A stretch of 64,000 nt of DNA. It comes from Congeria kusceri. Lineage: Eukaryota; Mollusca; Bivalvia; Myida; Dreissenidae. Below are positions 13,191 through 26,812 of this stretch, one piece after another; the stretch's first letter is position 1; each line of letters begins with the position of its first letter. The stretch spans positions 45,654,016 through 45,718,015 of the forward strand of contig CM051033.1 in assembly GCA_027627225.1 (NCBI GenBank). Direction: 5' to 3'. The translations under genes and the position numbers were made by a program. Under the pieces are notes generated by a model. That model did no database searches, was not told the origin of the DNA, and saw only the letters and a program-made list of their open reading frames with translations.

Positions 13191-14189
13191 TTCTGTCCCC
13201 ACACATTGGTAGGCATTAGGCATTGTTCTCGGCGGTCCGTCGGGTTGAACGTACGTACGCACGCACGTCCTGAAATTTTATGTATTTAACTCCTCTTTTA
13301 CTGCTGGTCGGATTTCGCTCAAACTTTCACAGCTTAAGAACTTTAATGTGTGGGTGATCGTGAGAGATGGAATTTTTGCTGAGACTACATTTGGTAGAAT
13401 TATGTCCCTTTGTCATTATTTCCACTATAGAATATCCAAATTATGAACTCCTCTTACAATGCTGGGCGGATTTAACTGAAACGTTCACAGCTGGAGAACC
13501 TTAATGTGTAGGTGATCGTAAAAGGTCAAATTTAGACTGCGTCCAATTTTGGCAGATTAATTGCTATTTTTCATGTTTACGACTATAGTACTTCTTGAAA
13601 TTCTTTCGACTCAACACTTTTTGAACTGTTAGGCTGATTTTGCTTAAATGTTTAAAGCTGAGGAACCATTATGTGTAGATGATCTGCAAGGAATGAATTT
13701 TGGCTACGACCAATTTTTGCATATTTATGTCCCTTGGCCATTTTTATACTGTAAAATATAGGCGGAGGACTCCACTTCTATTTAACAGTTTGATAAAGTT
13801 CGTTCAAACTTTTACAGCTAAAGAGCCTTAATGTGTAGGTGATCATATATGAAAGCAGCGACTAATTTTGGCAGAATTATGGCCCTCTTCCACTTTTCTA
13901 CCATATTATATATAATTCCCGATATTTTGTGGATTCAGTCTCTCTTGAAATGCTTGGCGGGTGGCGTTCAAACTGTCAAAGCTGAAGGACATTAATGTCT
14001 AGGCGATCGCAAAGGAAGAAATTTCGGTTGCGACCAATTTCGGCAGAATTATTACCATTTGTCATTTTTTTACTATAAAATAGTTTAAAAAAGTATTTGT
14101 TAAGGCAAGAATTAGTGTTGGCGACAAGTCCTTTGTCTGTTTTCAAACATGTAAGGTGGGGGCACCCGTGTCTGTGACACATCTAGTAG
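13191..14189 (+). repeat. Minisatellite-bearing inserted element, unit 4
   Basis: The left edge is TGTCCCCACACATTGGTAGG, followed by a GTAC/GCAC tract at about 13,248-13,270 and five minisatellite copies to about 14,085. The right edge contains GTGGGGGCACCCGTG near 14,157. It is diverged from units 1-3 but colinear with them. Confidence 0.75.
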
Positions 14190-16969
14190 ATACTGTACTG
14201 TTCAGTGTACCATATTTTCTTTTTCAATATGTTTTTGAGCAAGTTTAATTCTCACTTGGCTGTTTTATATTGGCAATTGCATATTTCAAGGCGGTTTACC
14301 AATATGAGTGATCTGTTGGTTACTAAAAGAGCGCATATTTGTAAACAGTCAGTGTTTTTAACATGCGTAATGGCGTTTTCTATTTGATTAAATATATGAT
14401 ATCTTCTGAAGCATGAAGGTATTCTTTATTAAAATATAACGTATCAAATCTGATTGTATTGCAAGCATTAATATGCATGCATTTATTTTATTTTGGAATT
14501 ATCTTGAGATGCTTGCGCATGCATGTGGGGCAAAAACAAATGTTATTTTATTTATTTTCACAAATAATTGTAATTCCATAAGCTTATATTTGTGGTAAAC
14601 GGCTAACGGACAGAATAATATTCCGCATTATGTATGCTGATTATTCGATTGTCTTATTTTCTCTGATTTCTCTCCATCATGCTTTTAATTGTAAGCTTTT
14701 TATGCATACTATGGATTCAATTTCTATCTTTATCAGCTTATGCATACTTATGGCGAATGTCGTGTGTAGGGATATCATGGCAATTGTACAGGTTTGTAAA
14801 TGTATTTCATGTCCTAAATGCAGTTATTGCACTGGCCATCTAATATAACGCATTAGAGCACCTCCCGTATTTTGTGGGGATTAAATCCCTATTGTCTAAA
14901 TACATAGTTTCTTACCACGCATATATTAAATGCGTTTTGATCTATCAGAAAAATATCCTTACACCTTTAATTTAAGTAGTTTCTTTGAAGACTGTTATGT
15001 ATGTTTGCTCCAATAAAAAAGGACAATATACCTTGATTTAAGGTACTGTCTATATATATTTCATACTTACCCATATCATATTGAAGAATATCCAAACAAA
15101 TGTAATTAATTTGCTGACTTATTCGGCACCCATATATTATAAATAATGTTTTGCTTTGACATATGGTCTGAAAGAAAAGCGCACGTTTATTTTTGGAAAA
15201 AATGTGTATATGCATTCGGTTTGTTTTAAGTGAATGATAAGTGTCATTGTTGGAATTATCCCCACCCAAGAAATAACTCTAACAAAGCACGGTGTGAATT
15301 TAAATTAGTGCATAACTTAAGGAAAAGAAGGATCATGTTTGTTGTGTATGTAATACGTTCCCGAAATGCGTATACGTCCTACATTTGGTCTCCACAAATA
15401 CATTCCATTTGGCGAGTTGCCGGGCCTTACAGCGTTTGACTACAAATAAATGGCTAATAATACATTATTTGATCTCTCGTTTAATGATCCCTATTACTGA
15501 TAACAATATAATGTCTTTCTAACAAATTTCTTGAATGCTTTGTTCGGTTTCACTCATTTCCAGCATTGAGTTGCTATCATTAGCTTATTTTTAACTTACC
15601 ACGAGTTTCATCTACACAGTTATGAGGCTCGTACATAATAATAAAATTAATTAGTATACCTTACATTTTGATACTTTACTATTGGGTTGGCCACACTTCA
15701 AGCATTATTTCGAAGTGTAGTACTGATAGTGTTCGCTTGCTGTCTGTCGTAATCAAAATTGCTTCTTATAATACGTAATTGTGGTGTCTACGGTGTGTTT
15801 TATGCCCTATATACTAGTATTTGCATTAGCAAAGATTTAAAGAACAAGTTTAAGCCACACTTGCCTATTTGATAGGTATAATTGCATGACTCAATGCGTT
15901 TTTCTTAACTATAATGTAATTATTAGAGGCCTCCACTAAAGAGTCAGTGTAATTGTATGCGTAAGGGCGTTTACTTTTGTTTTGAATGTATGATATATTC
16001 AATCGCGTAAACTTTATGCATTTATTATTTTAAAAATGTATTCAGTCGTATTGTATTCCAAATATTACGTAACTATATTTTGCCTCTTTTCAGTACCATA
16101 GCGATATACTTGGACACGCACCTGAGGACAAATTGGATGTTAATTAGTGATATTAACAAATTAATTTAATTCATTTTATAGGGTAATTGCGGATAACCGC
16201 AAGCTGACGGCATCAAATTTGTATACTTTAATGGTGTCAATATTTTCATTCTATGCTATCTTATTATTTTACTGCGTCAGACTAAAAGCTTCTTCCATCT
16301 GTTGTATAACAGACCCTCAAACAACATTAATGGAACGTGAGATTGGATCAGTTGTACTAAAACCAGCTGCAGGAAATCTGAATTATCGTTAGTTTTGACA
16401 TACCATTATTACATGGGAGTTGAAATCTGTATAGGCTATACATGTGACACTTTCCCTGAGTTTATATGTCAAAGCTTTATCTTTGTTGTTACAGCTGCAA
16501 TAAATATATAATCTAATTTATGGCAGTATTGGTTTTCAGTAATAATCGAATAAGCATGAAAACGTGTGTGTTACTATGTAACGTTGATGCTATCAAACCT
16601 ATTCTGACTATATTAGTAGTTATGTATTGTTAAAACTGTTGGCCTTGATCTTTATCATACGTTTTAGTCTGCCTACTGGTAAACAAATATTTAAACATTA
16701 TGGACGTTTTATTATTGGCAATACATTTAACAGGAGTGCAATATAAAACCTAATAAATGCAGTCAATCAGATTTGATTGATGATCCAATTATCTCAAACG
16801 ATACGAGACAGCAAACTGTGACAGCAGATTGGTGCAAATACTCCAGCGTTCAAAACATCAGAATTGGGGGAGGTCGAATATAGAAAGGTTGTTAGTAATA
16901 ATTAGCAAGCATACATGTATGTTGCAATGTATTTATAATGCTAACAATATTACTTCTCAAAAGTAACCA
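14190..16969 (+). repeat. Monomers alpha and beta, unit 4
   Basis: Alpha (about 14,190-15,664) lacks the segment equivalent to about 750-880 of unit 1. Beta runs from about 15,665. Near 16,970, at the equivalent of about 3,550, beta breaks off and sequence equivalent to about 1,755 of alpha begins. This points to unequal exchange between the two related monomers. Confidence 0.75.
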
Positions 16970-18650
16970 TCATATAGGTAGTCTTAAATAGTGTTTCGCT
17001 TTTTAATATTGTAGTAAAATATAGGGCACGTTTATGTTTTAAACACAATATGTATATGAATTTGGTTTGTTTCAAGTGAATGATAAGTGTCTAAGTTTTG
17101 TTCTGATTATTTTCGCTTGCTGGCTGTCGAAATTAAAGTTGTTTATTATGATGCATCAGTGTGGTGTCTAAAGTGTGTTCTATGCTCTATATGGTAGTAT
17201 ATGCATGATCTATAATTGAGCCACAATTGCCTATTTGAGAGATGTAATTGCATGTTTCAATGCGGTTTTCTTAAAAGATTTAAATAATATGTATTTGCGT
17301 AATTATAAGAGTGCTCTCTAAAAAATCAGTGTAGCTTTCATTCGAAAGGGCGTTTACGTTTTGTTTCAATATATTATGATGTCTTCAATAGCGTTATCTG
17401 TATGCATTTATTATATTAAAACGGATTTCATCGTGTTGTATTTCAAGTATTGCGTTACTTTCTTGTGCCTCATTTCGAAGGCATAGCGGGATGCTTTAAT
17501 CCACATCTGGGGACATGTTAAACGTTAAGTATTCATATTAAAAATGAACTAAATTCATTTTTAATAGTAAATGTGAATAACCGTAATGTGACGGCATAAT
17601 ATTCTACTTTAATGTTTAATTTTATTTATTCTATGGTTTCTTATTATTTTACTGCATCAGACTTCAACTTTTTTCCATAATTTTTACATCAGACTCTGAA
17701 ACAACATTAATGGGAAATGAGACAGGATCAGTTGTCCTAAAACAGCTGCAGGATATCTGACTAATTAGTAGTTATTACATGCCATATTCTGTAAAGTTTT
17801 ATCATTGTTCTTATAGTTGTAATAACTATATATTTACTTTAACGGTAGTAATGGTTGTTATAAATAATATAGTAAGATATAAAACATGTAAATTGCTATG
17901 TATTTATGATGCTAGCAATATTAAACTAACAATGTTACATGTTGTCATTATTTACTGCTAAAATTGATGACCGTTAACTTTATTTCATATTGTAGTCCAC
18001 CTACAGGTGAACAAAGATATAAAAAATATGCAACTGTGTTCTTTAATGCATTTAAGAAGAGTGCAATATAAAATGCGATACATGCAGTCAGTAAAACTTG
18101 AATGATTATCCATTTATCTCAGACGATTCGCGTTACCAAACTGTGACCACAGGATGGTGCCAATACACTAGAGTTCAACAAACGAGAATTGGGGGTAAAT
18201 CAAATAAATAAAACGTTTTAGTAATAATCGAATTAACAATCATACATGTATGTTAAAATATATTAATAATAATAGCAAAATTATTTAACAAATCTATCCA
18301 TTATTTAGCGTTCTATATTTGTTCTCCCCAAACACATTTATTTAGCTTCATTTCCAGCATTCGGGTGCTCTGATTGTCTTATTTTCAGTATTATGGCGAA
18401 TTGCGGGAATAGGCATCTTTTGTCAAATTATACAGTTTAATTGATAGTAATCAACCATAAATTCTCTGGAGTAAGGATACCGTTATGGTGTCTTTATAGC
18501 TCACCTTGTTAAGTGCGTTTGTCGATTTCTGTTACAGCTATCTTAAGCTTATTCCTCACCTTTTGATCCTGCATTGTTAGTAGTGTCACATTTCCATCAT
18601 TATGTCGAAATGTAGTGCGTACTGGGTTCGTGTGTTGCTTCTACCTTCAG
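16970..18650 (+). repeat. Extra recombinant alpha/beta copy in unit 4
   Basis: A short stretch of alpha (about 16,970-17,090, equivalent to 1,755-1,860) is followed directly by beta from the equivalent of about 2,320 to the end and the monomer head. The 460 bp that should lie between them are absent. This extra copy makes unit 4 about 5.5 kb long. Confidence 0.7.
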
Positions 18651-19640
18651 TTTTATGCCCCCACAAAATAGGAGGCATGAACTTGGCGGTCCGTCGGTCC
18701 GTACGTACGTACGTATGCACGTCATGAAAAGTTAATGTATTCAACACCTCTTTTACTGCTGGGCGGATTTCGCTAAAACTTTCACAGCTGAAGATCCTTA
18801 ATGTGTGGGTGATCGTGAGAGATGGAATTTTTGCTGTGACCAATTTAGGTAGAATTATGGTCCTCTGTCATATTTTCCAACAAGAATATATATTTATCAA
18901 TTCCTCTTCAACCGCTGGGCAAATTTAACTCACACGTTCACAGCTGACGAAACTTAATGTGTAGGTGATCGTAAAAGAAGAAATTGAGGCTGCGTCCAAT
19001 TTTGGCAGGTTTATGGCTATTTGTCATTTTTATCACTATAGTACTTCTTGAAACTCTGTGGACTAAATTCCTTTTTAAGTGCTGGGCTGATTTAGCTGAA
19101 ACTTTGAAAGCTAAAGAACCGTCATGTGTAGGTGATCTGAAAGGAATAATTTTCGATTGCGACCAATTTCGGCAGACTTATGGCCCTTGGCTACTTTTCT
19201 ACTGTATGGTTATGTTAGACTGACGACTCTTTAACAGCTTAAACGATTTTGCTCAATATTTCACAGCTAAACGGCTTTAATGTGCAGGTACTCACTAATT
19301 AGGGAATTTCGGCGGCGACCAATTTTAGCAGAATTATGGCCCTTTGCCACTTTTCCATTATGGCATATATACTTCCCGATATTTTGTGGCCTCATCTCTT
19401 TAAATGCTTGGCGGATGGCTATCAAACTGTCAACGCTGAAGGACATTAATGTTTAGGTAATCGTAAAGGAAGGAATTTTGGATGCGATCAATTTTGGCAG
19501 AATTACGGCTCTGTCATTTGTTCTACTATCGAATATATTTGAAATTAAATTGTTGCGGCAAAAATTAGTGCTGGCGACACGTCCATGTCTGTTTCCAAAC
19601 ACATGTCGTGGGGGCGTCCGTGTCTGTGACACATCTAGTT
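18651..19640 (+). repeat. Minisatellite-bearing inserted element, unit 5 (left arm of palindrome)
   Basis: The left edge is TATGCCCCCACAAAATAGG and the right edge contains CGTGGGGGCGTCCGTG near 19,607, so the degenerate inverted termini (ATGCCCCCAC/GTGGGGGC) show best here. A GTCC/GTAC tract at 18,684-18,722 and five minisatellite copies lie between. Its reverse copy is at 26,813-27,806. Confidence 0.75.
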
Positions 19641-21840
19641 GACACTGTATTGTTGAGTGTGCAATATTTGTATCACTATTTTGATTTGTCGTGCTGACTG
19701 TTCGTTTGCAGCTTGTAGAAATTGAAATTACAAATTAAAATGAATATTTTCAGCGTCTACAGTGCGTTCTCTGTCATATATTTATATAATTGTTATATAT
19801 TATAGAACAATTTTTGTTCTTACTTGCCTGTTTTTATGGGCAATTTAATATTTCAAGGCGGTTTACCAATATGAGTGATATATTTGCAACTAAACGAGCG
19901 CATATTTGTAAACAAGCAGTATTGTTTACATGCGTAATGGCGTTTTCTATTTGATTAAATATATGACATCTTCTGAAACATAAAAAGTTATTTTTTTATT
20001 AAATTATTAACGTGTGAAATCTGGTTGTATTTCAAGCATTAAGTTACATGCGTTTATTTCTTTCGATAGTATGTTGAGATGCTTGCTCATGCATCTTAGG
20101 CAAATATCAATGTTAATTTTTTTGATCTTCACAAATAATTGTAATTTCATATGCTAATTTTTTTAGATTACGTCTAGCTGACAGAATAATATTCCGCATT
20201 GTGTATGCTGATTACGGATTAATCGATTGTCTTCATTATCTTATTTCTCTAAATCATGTTTTTCAATTTTAAATTTGTTATGCATACTATCGATTCGATT
20301 TCTGTCTTTATCAGCATATGCATACTTATGGCGAATTTCTGCAAAGGGATATCTTAGCAATTCCACAGGTTTGTAAATGTATTTGATGTCATAAATGCAA
20401 TTATTTCATTGGCCGTATATTATAACGCAATAGGATATCTCCCGCATTTTGTGGGCATTAAATCCCTATTGTCTGAATACATACTATCTTATGAAGCATA
20501 TATTATATGCGATTTGGTCTGTAATAAAAATATGCTTACATCTTTAATTTAAGTAGTTACTACGTAGGCTGTTATATGTGTTTATTTAAATAAAAAAGGA
20601 CAATCTACATTAACGTAAGTATGCTAATTAAAATAAGTGCATAAGGAAAAGAAAGGGCAATTTTTGTAATATGTGTAATACGTTCCCGAAATGCCGGACC
20701 ACAATCCGTTTGACTTCAATCAAGTTAATAATCAATTGCTTGATCACTCGTTAAATAATCATATTACGAATACCATTACATTGTCTTGATAATTACTTTA
20801 TTAAGTGCGTTGCTCCATTTCAGTCATTTCCACCATTGAGTTTCTATCATTAGCTACCGTTATCTTCTTTTTGACCACTTATTGCGAGTTTCGAATACAT
20901 TGTTATGAGACTCGTACATGATAATACAATTAATTACGTTACTTTTTGATATCATACTATTGGGTTGGCTACACTTCAAGAATTAAATTTAGCCTACTTC
21001 TGATTGTGTTTGCTTGCTGACTGGCGGAATTAAATTTGCTTGTTGAAATGCATCATGTTGGTGTCTACAGTGCGTTCTAAGCCCTATGTACTAGTTTATG
21101 CTTGATCTATACTTTATAGAACCATTTTAAATATTTACATTTTGTTTGAATATGCGATACCTTCAAAATCCTAAACTTAAGGTATTTATCATATTTAAAA
21201 CGGATTCCATCGTACATAATCCATTGTATTTCAAGTATTACGATACTTTCTTGTGCCTCTTTTCGGTAGGATAGCAATATGCTTTTACACACAACTGGAG
21301 ACAACATAGACGTTTATAAGTCATATTATCAAATGAAAGTAATGCTTTTTGATAGTAATTGAGGATAACCGTACGCTGACAGCATACTTTTCTACTGTAA
21401 TGGTGTCATTTGTTTTTCATTTATTCTATGGTATCTTATTATTTGACTGCGCCACCCTAAAATCTTCTTCCATATGTTGTATAACAGCCTCTAAAACAAC
21501 ATTAATTGAAAATGATATGGGATCAGTTGTACTGAAACAGCTGAAAGATATATTTCTAATTGTTAGCTTCGACATACCATAATTACCTGTGTATCGAATT
21601 ATGTATGGATCATATGGATGACACTTTCCAAGGGTTTATATTTCAAAGCTTTAAAATTGTTCTTTCAGTTGTAATAAATGTATGTTTTCTGTAATGGTTG
21701 TAATGGTTGTTTGTAATAAATCGAATGAACAAGATAGCATGCACATGTATGTTACTATGTATGTATGATGCTAGCTATATTATAGTAACAATAGTAGTCG
21801 TTAGTTATCATTAAAATTGTATACATGTATCTTTATTAAT
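19641..21840 (+). repeat. Monomers alpha and truncated beta, unit 5
   Basis: Alpha runs to about 20,940 and beta from there to about 21,840, where it stops at the equivalent of about 3,250 and an LTR-retrotransposon fragment begins. The copy is clearly diverged from units 1-3, with deletions such as the one near 20,640, but is matched by the reverse copy at 24,581-26,812. Confidence 0.75.
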
Positions 21841-22100
21841 CAACAAATAAAGGTGTATATACCCACTGTCTCTACTTTAGCGTTTTCGCTGAACATTGGC
21901 GCCGGTACTACCGAGTACTTTACAATTGGTAACGGACTAGGACGGGTATTTTTAAGTAAATGTGTATATTTCAAGTAACTAAGCTAGCAAAGCGAGCGAA
22001 AGAACAGTATATTTAGCCAGTTTTGACCGAGTGATATATGCCCATATATGTATAGCCCATATATGTAAAGAAGTTACAAGAAAAAAATAAGATAATCGAA
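21841..22100 (+). mobile_element. LTR-retrotransposon fragment: LTR end, primer-binding site and leader
   Basis: An AATAAA signal lies at 21,846-21,851 and a stretch ending in CA lies at 21,894-21,895. One base later comes TGGCGCCGG, the usual look of an LTR end followed by a tRNA primer-binding site in Ty3/gypsy-type elements. About 190 bp of non-repetitive leader follow before satellite sequence resumes in reverse orientation. Only this 5' piece is present; no coding part follows. The mirror copy at 24,346-24,580 lacks a 21 bp duplication found here near 21,975. Confidence 0.5.
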
Positions 22101-22955
22101 TGAGTCAGCAAACACCAAGCGAAATGTTATTCTCTCATCCAAACGTTATCCACAATTATTAGCATATGGAATTAAACTTATTTGTTAATATAACAAAATA
22201 ACATTTGCATTTGCCCCACACGCGTGCGCAAGGATCTCACCGTACTACCGACATAAATAATCTCATGTAAATTAATGCTTCAAATACAACCAGATTTGAT
22301 TCGTTTAGAATCTAATAAAGAAATTGTGTTTATGCTTCAGAAGATATCATATATTCAATCAAACAGAAAACGCAATTTCGTATGTTAACAACACAGACTG
22401 TTTACCAATATGCGTAAGAAAAGAGTCTCTTTTAGTTACACATGTTTTACTCAGTTGGGTAAACGCCTTTAAATATGCAATTGCCTCTTTAGTGCAGGCA
22501 ATTGAGATTTACATGTAAACTAGTTCTATAACATATAGAACAGGTACAGATATAAGACATTGAACACACTATAGACACTACAATTATGCATTTTAATTAG
22601 TAATTTTAATTTCTACAAGCTGCTAAAGAACATATTCAGCAGGACATATCGACATAATGCTGGAAATATGACACACTCAAAAATACAGTATCAAAAAAGG
22701 AAGGTAGAAGCAGCAAACTATCACAGTGAGCACTACTCTTTGACATACTACTGGAAATATTGCACTACCAACAATCACAGAAATCGAACAACGCACTTAC
22801 TATAGTATGCTATCAATACATTTTCATACTACGTATAATGTTGTTAATTACTACCAATTAAACTGTATTAGTTGACAAAATATGCATTGTACTGAAATTC
22901 GCCATAATACTGTAAAGAAGACAATGAGTTAGATATACATTTTATGACAATAACA
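22101..22955 (-). repeat. Reverse alpha/beta fragment without the minisatellite element
   Basis: Satellite in reverse orientation: alpha from about 22,100 to 22,690, then directly the monomer head and the end of beta up to about 22,930. The last part (22,931-22,955, GATATACATTTTATGACAAT) mirrors 23,288-23,312. About 180 bp present in the right arm (23,318-23,498) are missing here. No minisatellite block separates the two monomer starts near 22,690. Confidence 0.7.
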
Positions 22956-23287
22956 TAATTATTATTGACAGTTTTTGTAATATGCATGCTATTTAATAAT
23001 TGTGTTTAATAGCAAAAGTTAATAATAATTATTGTATTTTACAAGTACCATTTATGCAAAGATACCTTTATATCACGTTTCATACAAGCTGTTATTCACC
23101 GGTGTACCAATGTTCTCAGTTCAAACAAATTTCCCATCCCAACATACATGCTATACATATATATTAATGTTGTTTAATAATTTTCTTTGATTATAGTTAA
23201 TTTACTTGTACCAGTTCACACAGATCTTTATTTAGATTTAATATACACGGTGAATTATAGGCCCACAGGGCCGGATGCTAACATATA
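22956..23287. other. Unique spacer at the centre of the palindrome
   Basis: AT-rich sequence with no clear match to the satellite or to its own reverse complement. It contains a short GC-richer stretch near 23,260-23,275 (CCCACAGGGCCGG). I see no reading frame or RNA gene. It would form the loop if the arms paired. Confidence 0.6.
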
Positions 23288-24345
23288 CCCTATGTTATTG
23301 TCATAAAATGTATATCAAACTTTGTCAAATGCATATGTCACGCTAATTAATATTAACTTACTTAGTTACTTACAAGTTGGTATGTTACAATGTATTTATG
23401 ATGTTAGCAATATTATTAATACAAATAACCCTCATTTAGCGTTCTATATTTGCTCTCTCCAAACACATTTATTGAGTCTAGTTTCCAGCACTTGGGTGCT
23501 CTCATTGTCTTTTTTACAGTATTATGGCGAATGTCAGTACAAGGCATATTTTGTCAACTAATACACTTTAACTGGTAGTAATTAACATAATTATACGTAG
23601 TATGATAATGTATTGATAGCATACTTTATTAAGTGCGTTGTTTGATTTCTGTGATTGTTGATAGTGCAATATTTTCAGCATTATGTCAAAGTGTAGTTCT
23701 GACTGTAATTGTTTGCTGCTTCTACCGTCCTTGTTTGATACTGTATTTTTGAGTGTGCCATATTTCCAGCATTATGTCGATGTGTCGTGCTGAATGTGTT
23801 CTTTAGCAGCCTGTAGACATTAAAATTACAAATTAAAATGCATAATTGTAGTGTGTATAGTGTGTTCTATGTCTTATATATGTACCTGTTCTATATGTTA
23901 TATAACTAGTTTACATGTAAATGTCAATCGTCTGCTATATAGAGGCAATTTCATATTTTAAGGCGTTTACCAAACTGAGTAAAATATGTGTGACTAAAAG
24001 AGACCCTTTTCTTACGCATATTGGTAAACAGTCTGTGTTGTTTACATACGTAATGGTGTTTTCTGTTTGATTGAATATATGATATCTTCTGAAGCATAAA
24101 CAATATTTCTTTATTATATTATAAACGTATCAAATCTGGTTTTATTTGAAGCATTAAATTATATCAGCTTATTTATTCCGGTAGTATGGTGAGATTCTTG
24201 TGCAAGTGTGTGGGGCAAATACAAATGTTATTTTGTTATATCAACAAAAAAGTTTAATTCCATATGCTAATAATTATGGATAACGTTTGAATGAGAGAAT
24301 AACATTTCACTTGGTGTTTGCTGACTCATTCGATTATCTTATTTT
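23288..24345 (+). repeat. Forward beta/alpha fragment with an empty insertion site
   Basis: This is the right-arm counterpart of 22,101-22,955. At about 23,715-23,745 the monomer head (GCTTCTACCGTCC) passes directly into the next monomer start (TTTGATACTGTATTTTTGAG), with no GTAC tract, no minisatellite and no GTGGGGGCAT edge. This is what the host satellite looks like without the inserted element. Confidence 0.7.
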
Positions 24346-24580
24346 TTTCTTGTAACTTCTTTACAAATATGGGCTATACATATATGGGCATATATCACTC
24401 GGTCAAAACTGGCTAAATATGCTGTTCTTTCGCTCGCTTTGCTAGCTTAGTTACTTAAAAATACCCGTCCTAGTCCGTTACCAATTGTTAAGTACTCGGT
24501 AGTTCCGGCGCCAATGTTCAGCGAAAACGCTAAAGTAGAGACAGTCGGTATATACACCTTTATTTGTGGATTTTATGAAG
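24346..24580 (-). mobile_element. LTR-retrotransposon fragment, right-arm copy
   Basis: Reverse complement of 21,841-22,100. The primer-binding-site core reads CCGGCGCCA at about 24,505-24,513 on the plus strand, and TTTATT at about 24,560 is the complement of the AATAAA signal. Apart from a 21 bp indel the two copies are almost identical by eye. Confidence 0.5.
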
Positions 24581-26812
24581 AGAGATGTATGCAATTTTAA
24601 CAATAACTAACGACTACTATTGTTACTATAATACAGCTAGCATCATAAATACATAGTAGCATACATGTACATGCTTTCTCGTTCATTCGATTTGTTACTA
24701 ACAACCATAACAACCATTACAGAATATAAACATTTATTACAACTGTAAGAACAATTTTAAAGCATTGATATATACACCCTGGGTAAGTGTCATCCATATA
24801 ATCAGTAGATAATTCAATACACATGTAATTATGGTATGTCGATGCTAATAGTTAGTAAGATATCTTGCAGCTTTTCAGTACAACTGATCCCATATCATTT
24901 TCCATTAATGTTGTTTTAGAGTCTGTTATACAACATATGGAACAAGATTTTAGAGTGGCGCAGTCAAATAATAAGATACCATAGAATAAATGAAAAACAA
25001 ATGACACCATTAAAGTAGAAAAGTATGCAGTCAGTTTGCGGTTATTCCTCAATTACTATCCAAAAGCATTAATTTCATTTGATTATATGTCTAATTAACA
25101 TCTAAGTTGTCTCCAGTTATGTGTAAAAGCATATTGCTATCCCAACGAAAAGATGCACAAGGAAGTATCGTAATACTTTAAATACAATGGATTCTTTTCA
25201 ATGGAGTCCGTTTTAATTATGATAAATACCTTAAGTTTACGATTTTGAAGGTATTGCATATTCAAACAAAATGTAAATATTTAAAATGGTTCTATAAAGT
25301 ATAGATCAAACATAAACTAGGGCTTAGAACGCACTGTAGACACCAAAATGATGCATTTCAACAAGTAAATTTAATTCCGCCAGTCAGCAAGCGAACACAA
25401 TCAGAAGTAGACTAAAAATAATGCTTGAAGTGTGGCCAACCCAATAGTATGATATCAAAATGTAACGTAATTAATTGTATTATCATGTACGAGCCTCATA
25501 TCAATGTATACGAAACTCGCAATAAGTGGTCAGAAAGAAGATAACGGTAGCTAATGATAGAACTCAATAGTGGAAATGACTGAAATCGAGCAACGAACTT
25601 AATAAAGTAATTAACAATGTAATGGTATTCGTAATAGGATTATTTAACGAATGATCAAACAATTGATTATTAACTTGATTGTAGTCAAACGGATTGTGGT
25701 CCGGCATCTCTCAAAATGAAATGCATTTGTTGAGAACAAATGTAGAACGTCGAAGCATTTCGGGAACGTATTACAAATATAAAAACAATTGTCCTTTATT
25801 TTCCTTATGCACTTATTTTAATTCACATGTTAAGTCAATGTAAATTGTCATTTTTTATTTAAATAAACACATATAACAGTCTACGTAGTAACTATTTGAA
25901 TTAAAGGTGTAAGCATATATTTCTTACAGACCAAATCGCATATAATATATGCTTCATCAGATATTATGTATTCAGACAATAGGGATTTAATCCCCACAAC
26001 ATGCGGGAGATATCCTATTGCGTTATAATATATAGCCAATGCAATAATTGCATTTATGACATGAAATACATAAATAAACCTGTGGAACTGCCAAAATATC
26101 CCTATGCAGGACATTCGCCATGAGTATGCATAAGCTGATAAAGACAGAAATCGAATCGATAGTATGCATAAAAAGTCTAAAATAAAAGAACATGATGGGG
26201 AGAAATAAGATAAAATCAGACAATCGATTAATTAGTAATCAGCATACATAATGCGGAATATTATTCTGTCAGCTATACGTAATCTAAAACAATTAGCATA
26301 TGAAATTACAATTATTTGTGAAGATCAAAAAAAAATTAACACTAATATTTTCCTTAGATGCATGCGCAAGCATTTCAACAAACTATCGAAAGAAATAGAC
26401 AAACGTAACTTAATGCTTGAAATACAACCAGATTTGACACGTTTATAATTAAATAAAAAAATAACGTTTTATGCTTCAGAAGATGTCATATATTTGATCA
26501 AATAGAAAACGCCATTACGCATGTAAACAACACTGCTTGTTTACAAATATGCGCTCGTTTAGTTACAAATATATCACTAATATTGGTAAACCGCCTTGAA
26601 ATATTAAATTGCCCATACAAACAGGCAAGTAAGAACAAAAAATGTTCTATAATATATAACAATTACAGATATACGACTCAGAAAGCACTGTAGACTCTGA
26701 AAGTATGCATTTTAATTTGTAATTTTAATTTCTACAAGCTGCAAACGAACAGTCAGCACGACAAATCGCCATAGTGCTTAAAACATGGAACACTCAATAA
26801 TACAGTATCAAC
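24581..26812 (-). repeat. Monomers beta and alpha in reverse (right arm of unit 5)
   Basis: Reverse copy of 19,641-21,840: beta at about 24,581-25,460, then alpha to about 26,812. Reading frames here are shadows of repeat conservation and differ in the mirror copy by stops and frameshifts. The segment around 25,690-25,760, including CAAAATGAAATGCATTTG, is longer than in the left arm. Confidence 0.75.

Larger units (their letters stand above)
1..21840 (+). repeat. Higher-order satellite array, about 4.2 kb unit, head to tail
   Basis: Equivalent landmarks recur at 319, 4,527 and 8,724, a spacing of about 4,200 bp. Units 1 and 2 differ by only scattered substitutions and small indels. Units 4 and 5 (from about 13,190) are clearly more diverged. 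Each unit consists of an inserted minisatellite element (about 1 kb) and two related monomers of about 1.57 kb. Homologous parts in different units resemble each other far more than neighbouring parts inside one unit, which is the mark of whole-unit amplification. Short reading frames recur in each unit, but stops and frameshifts in diverged copies argue against protein function. Confidence 0.9.
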
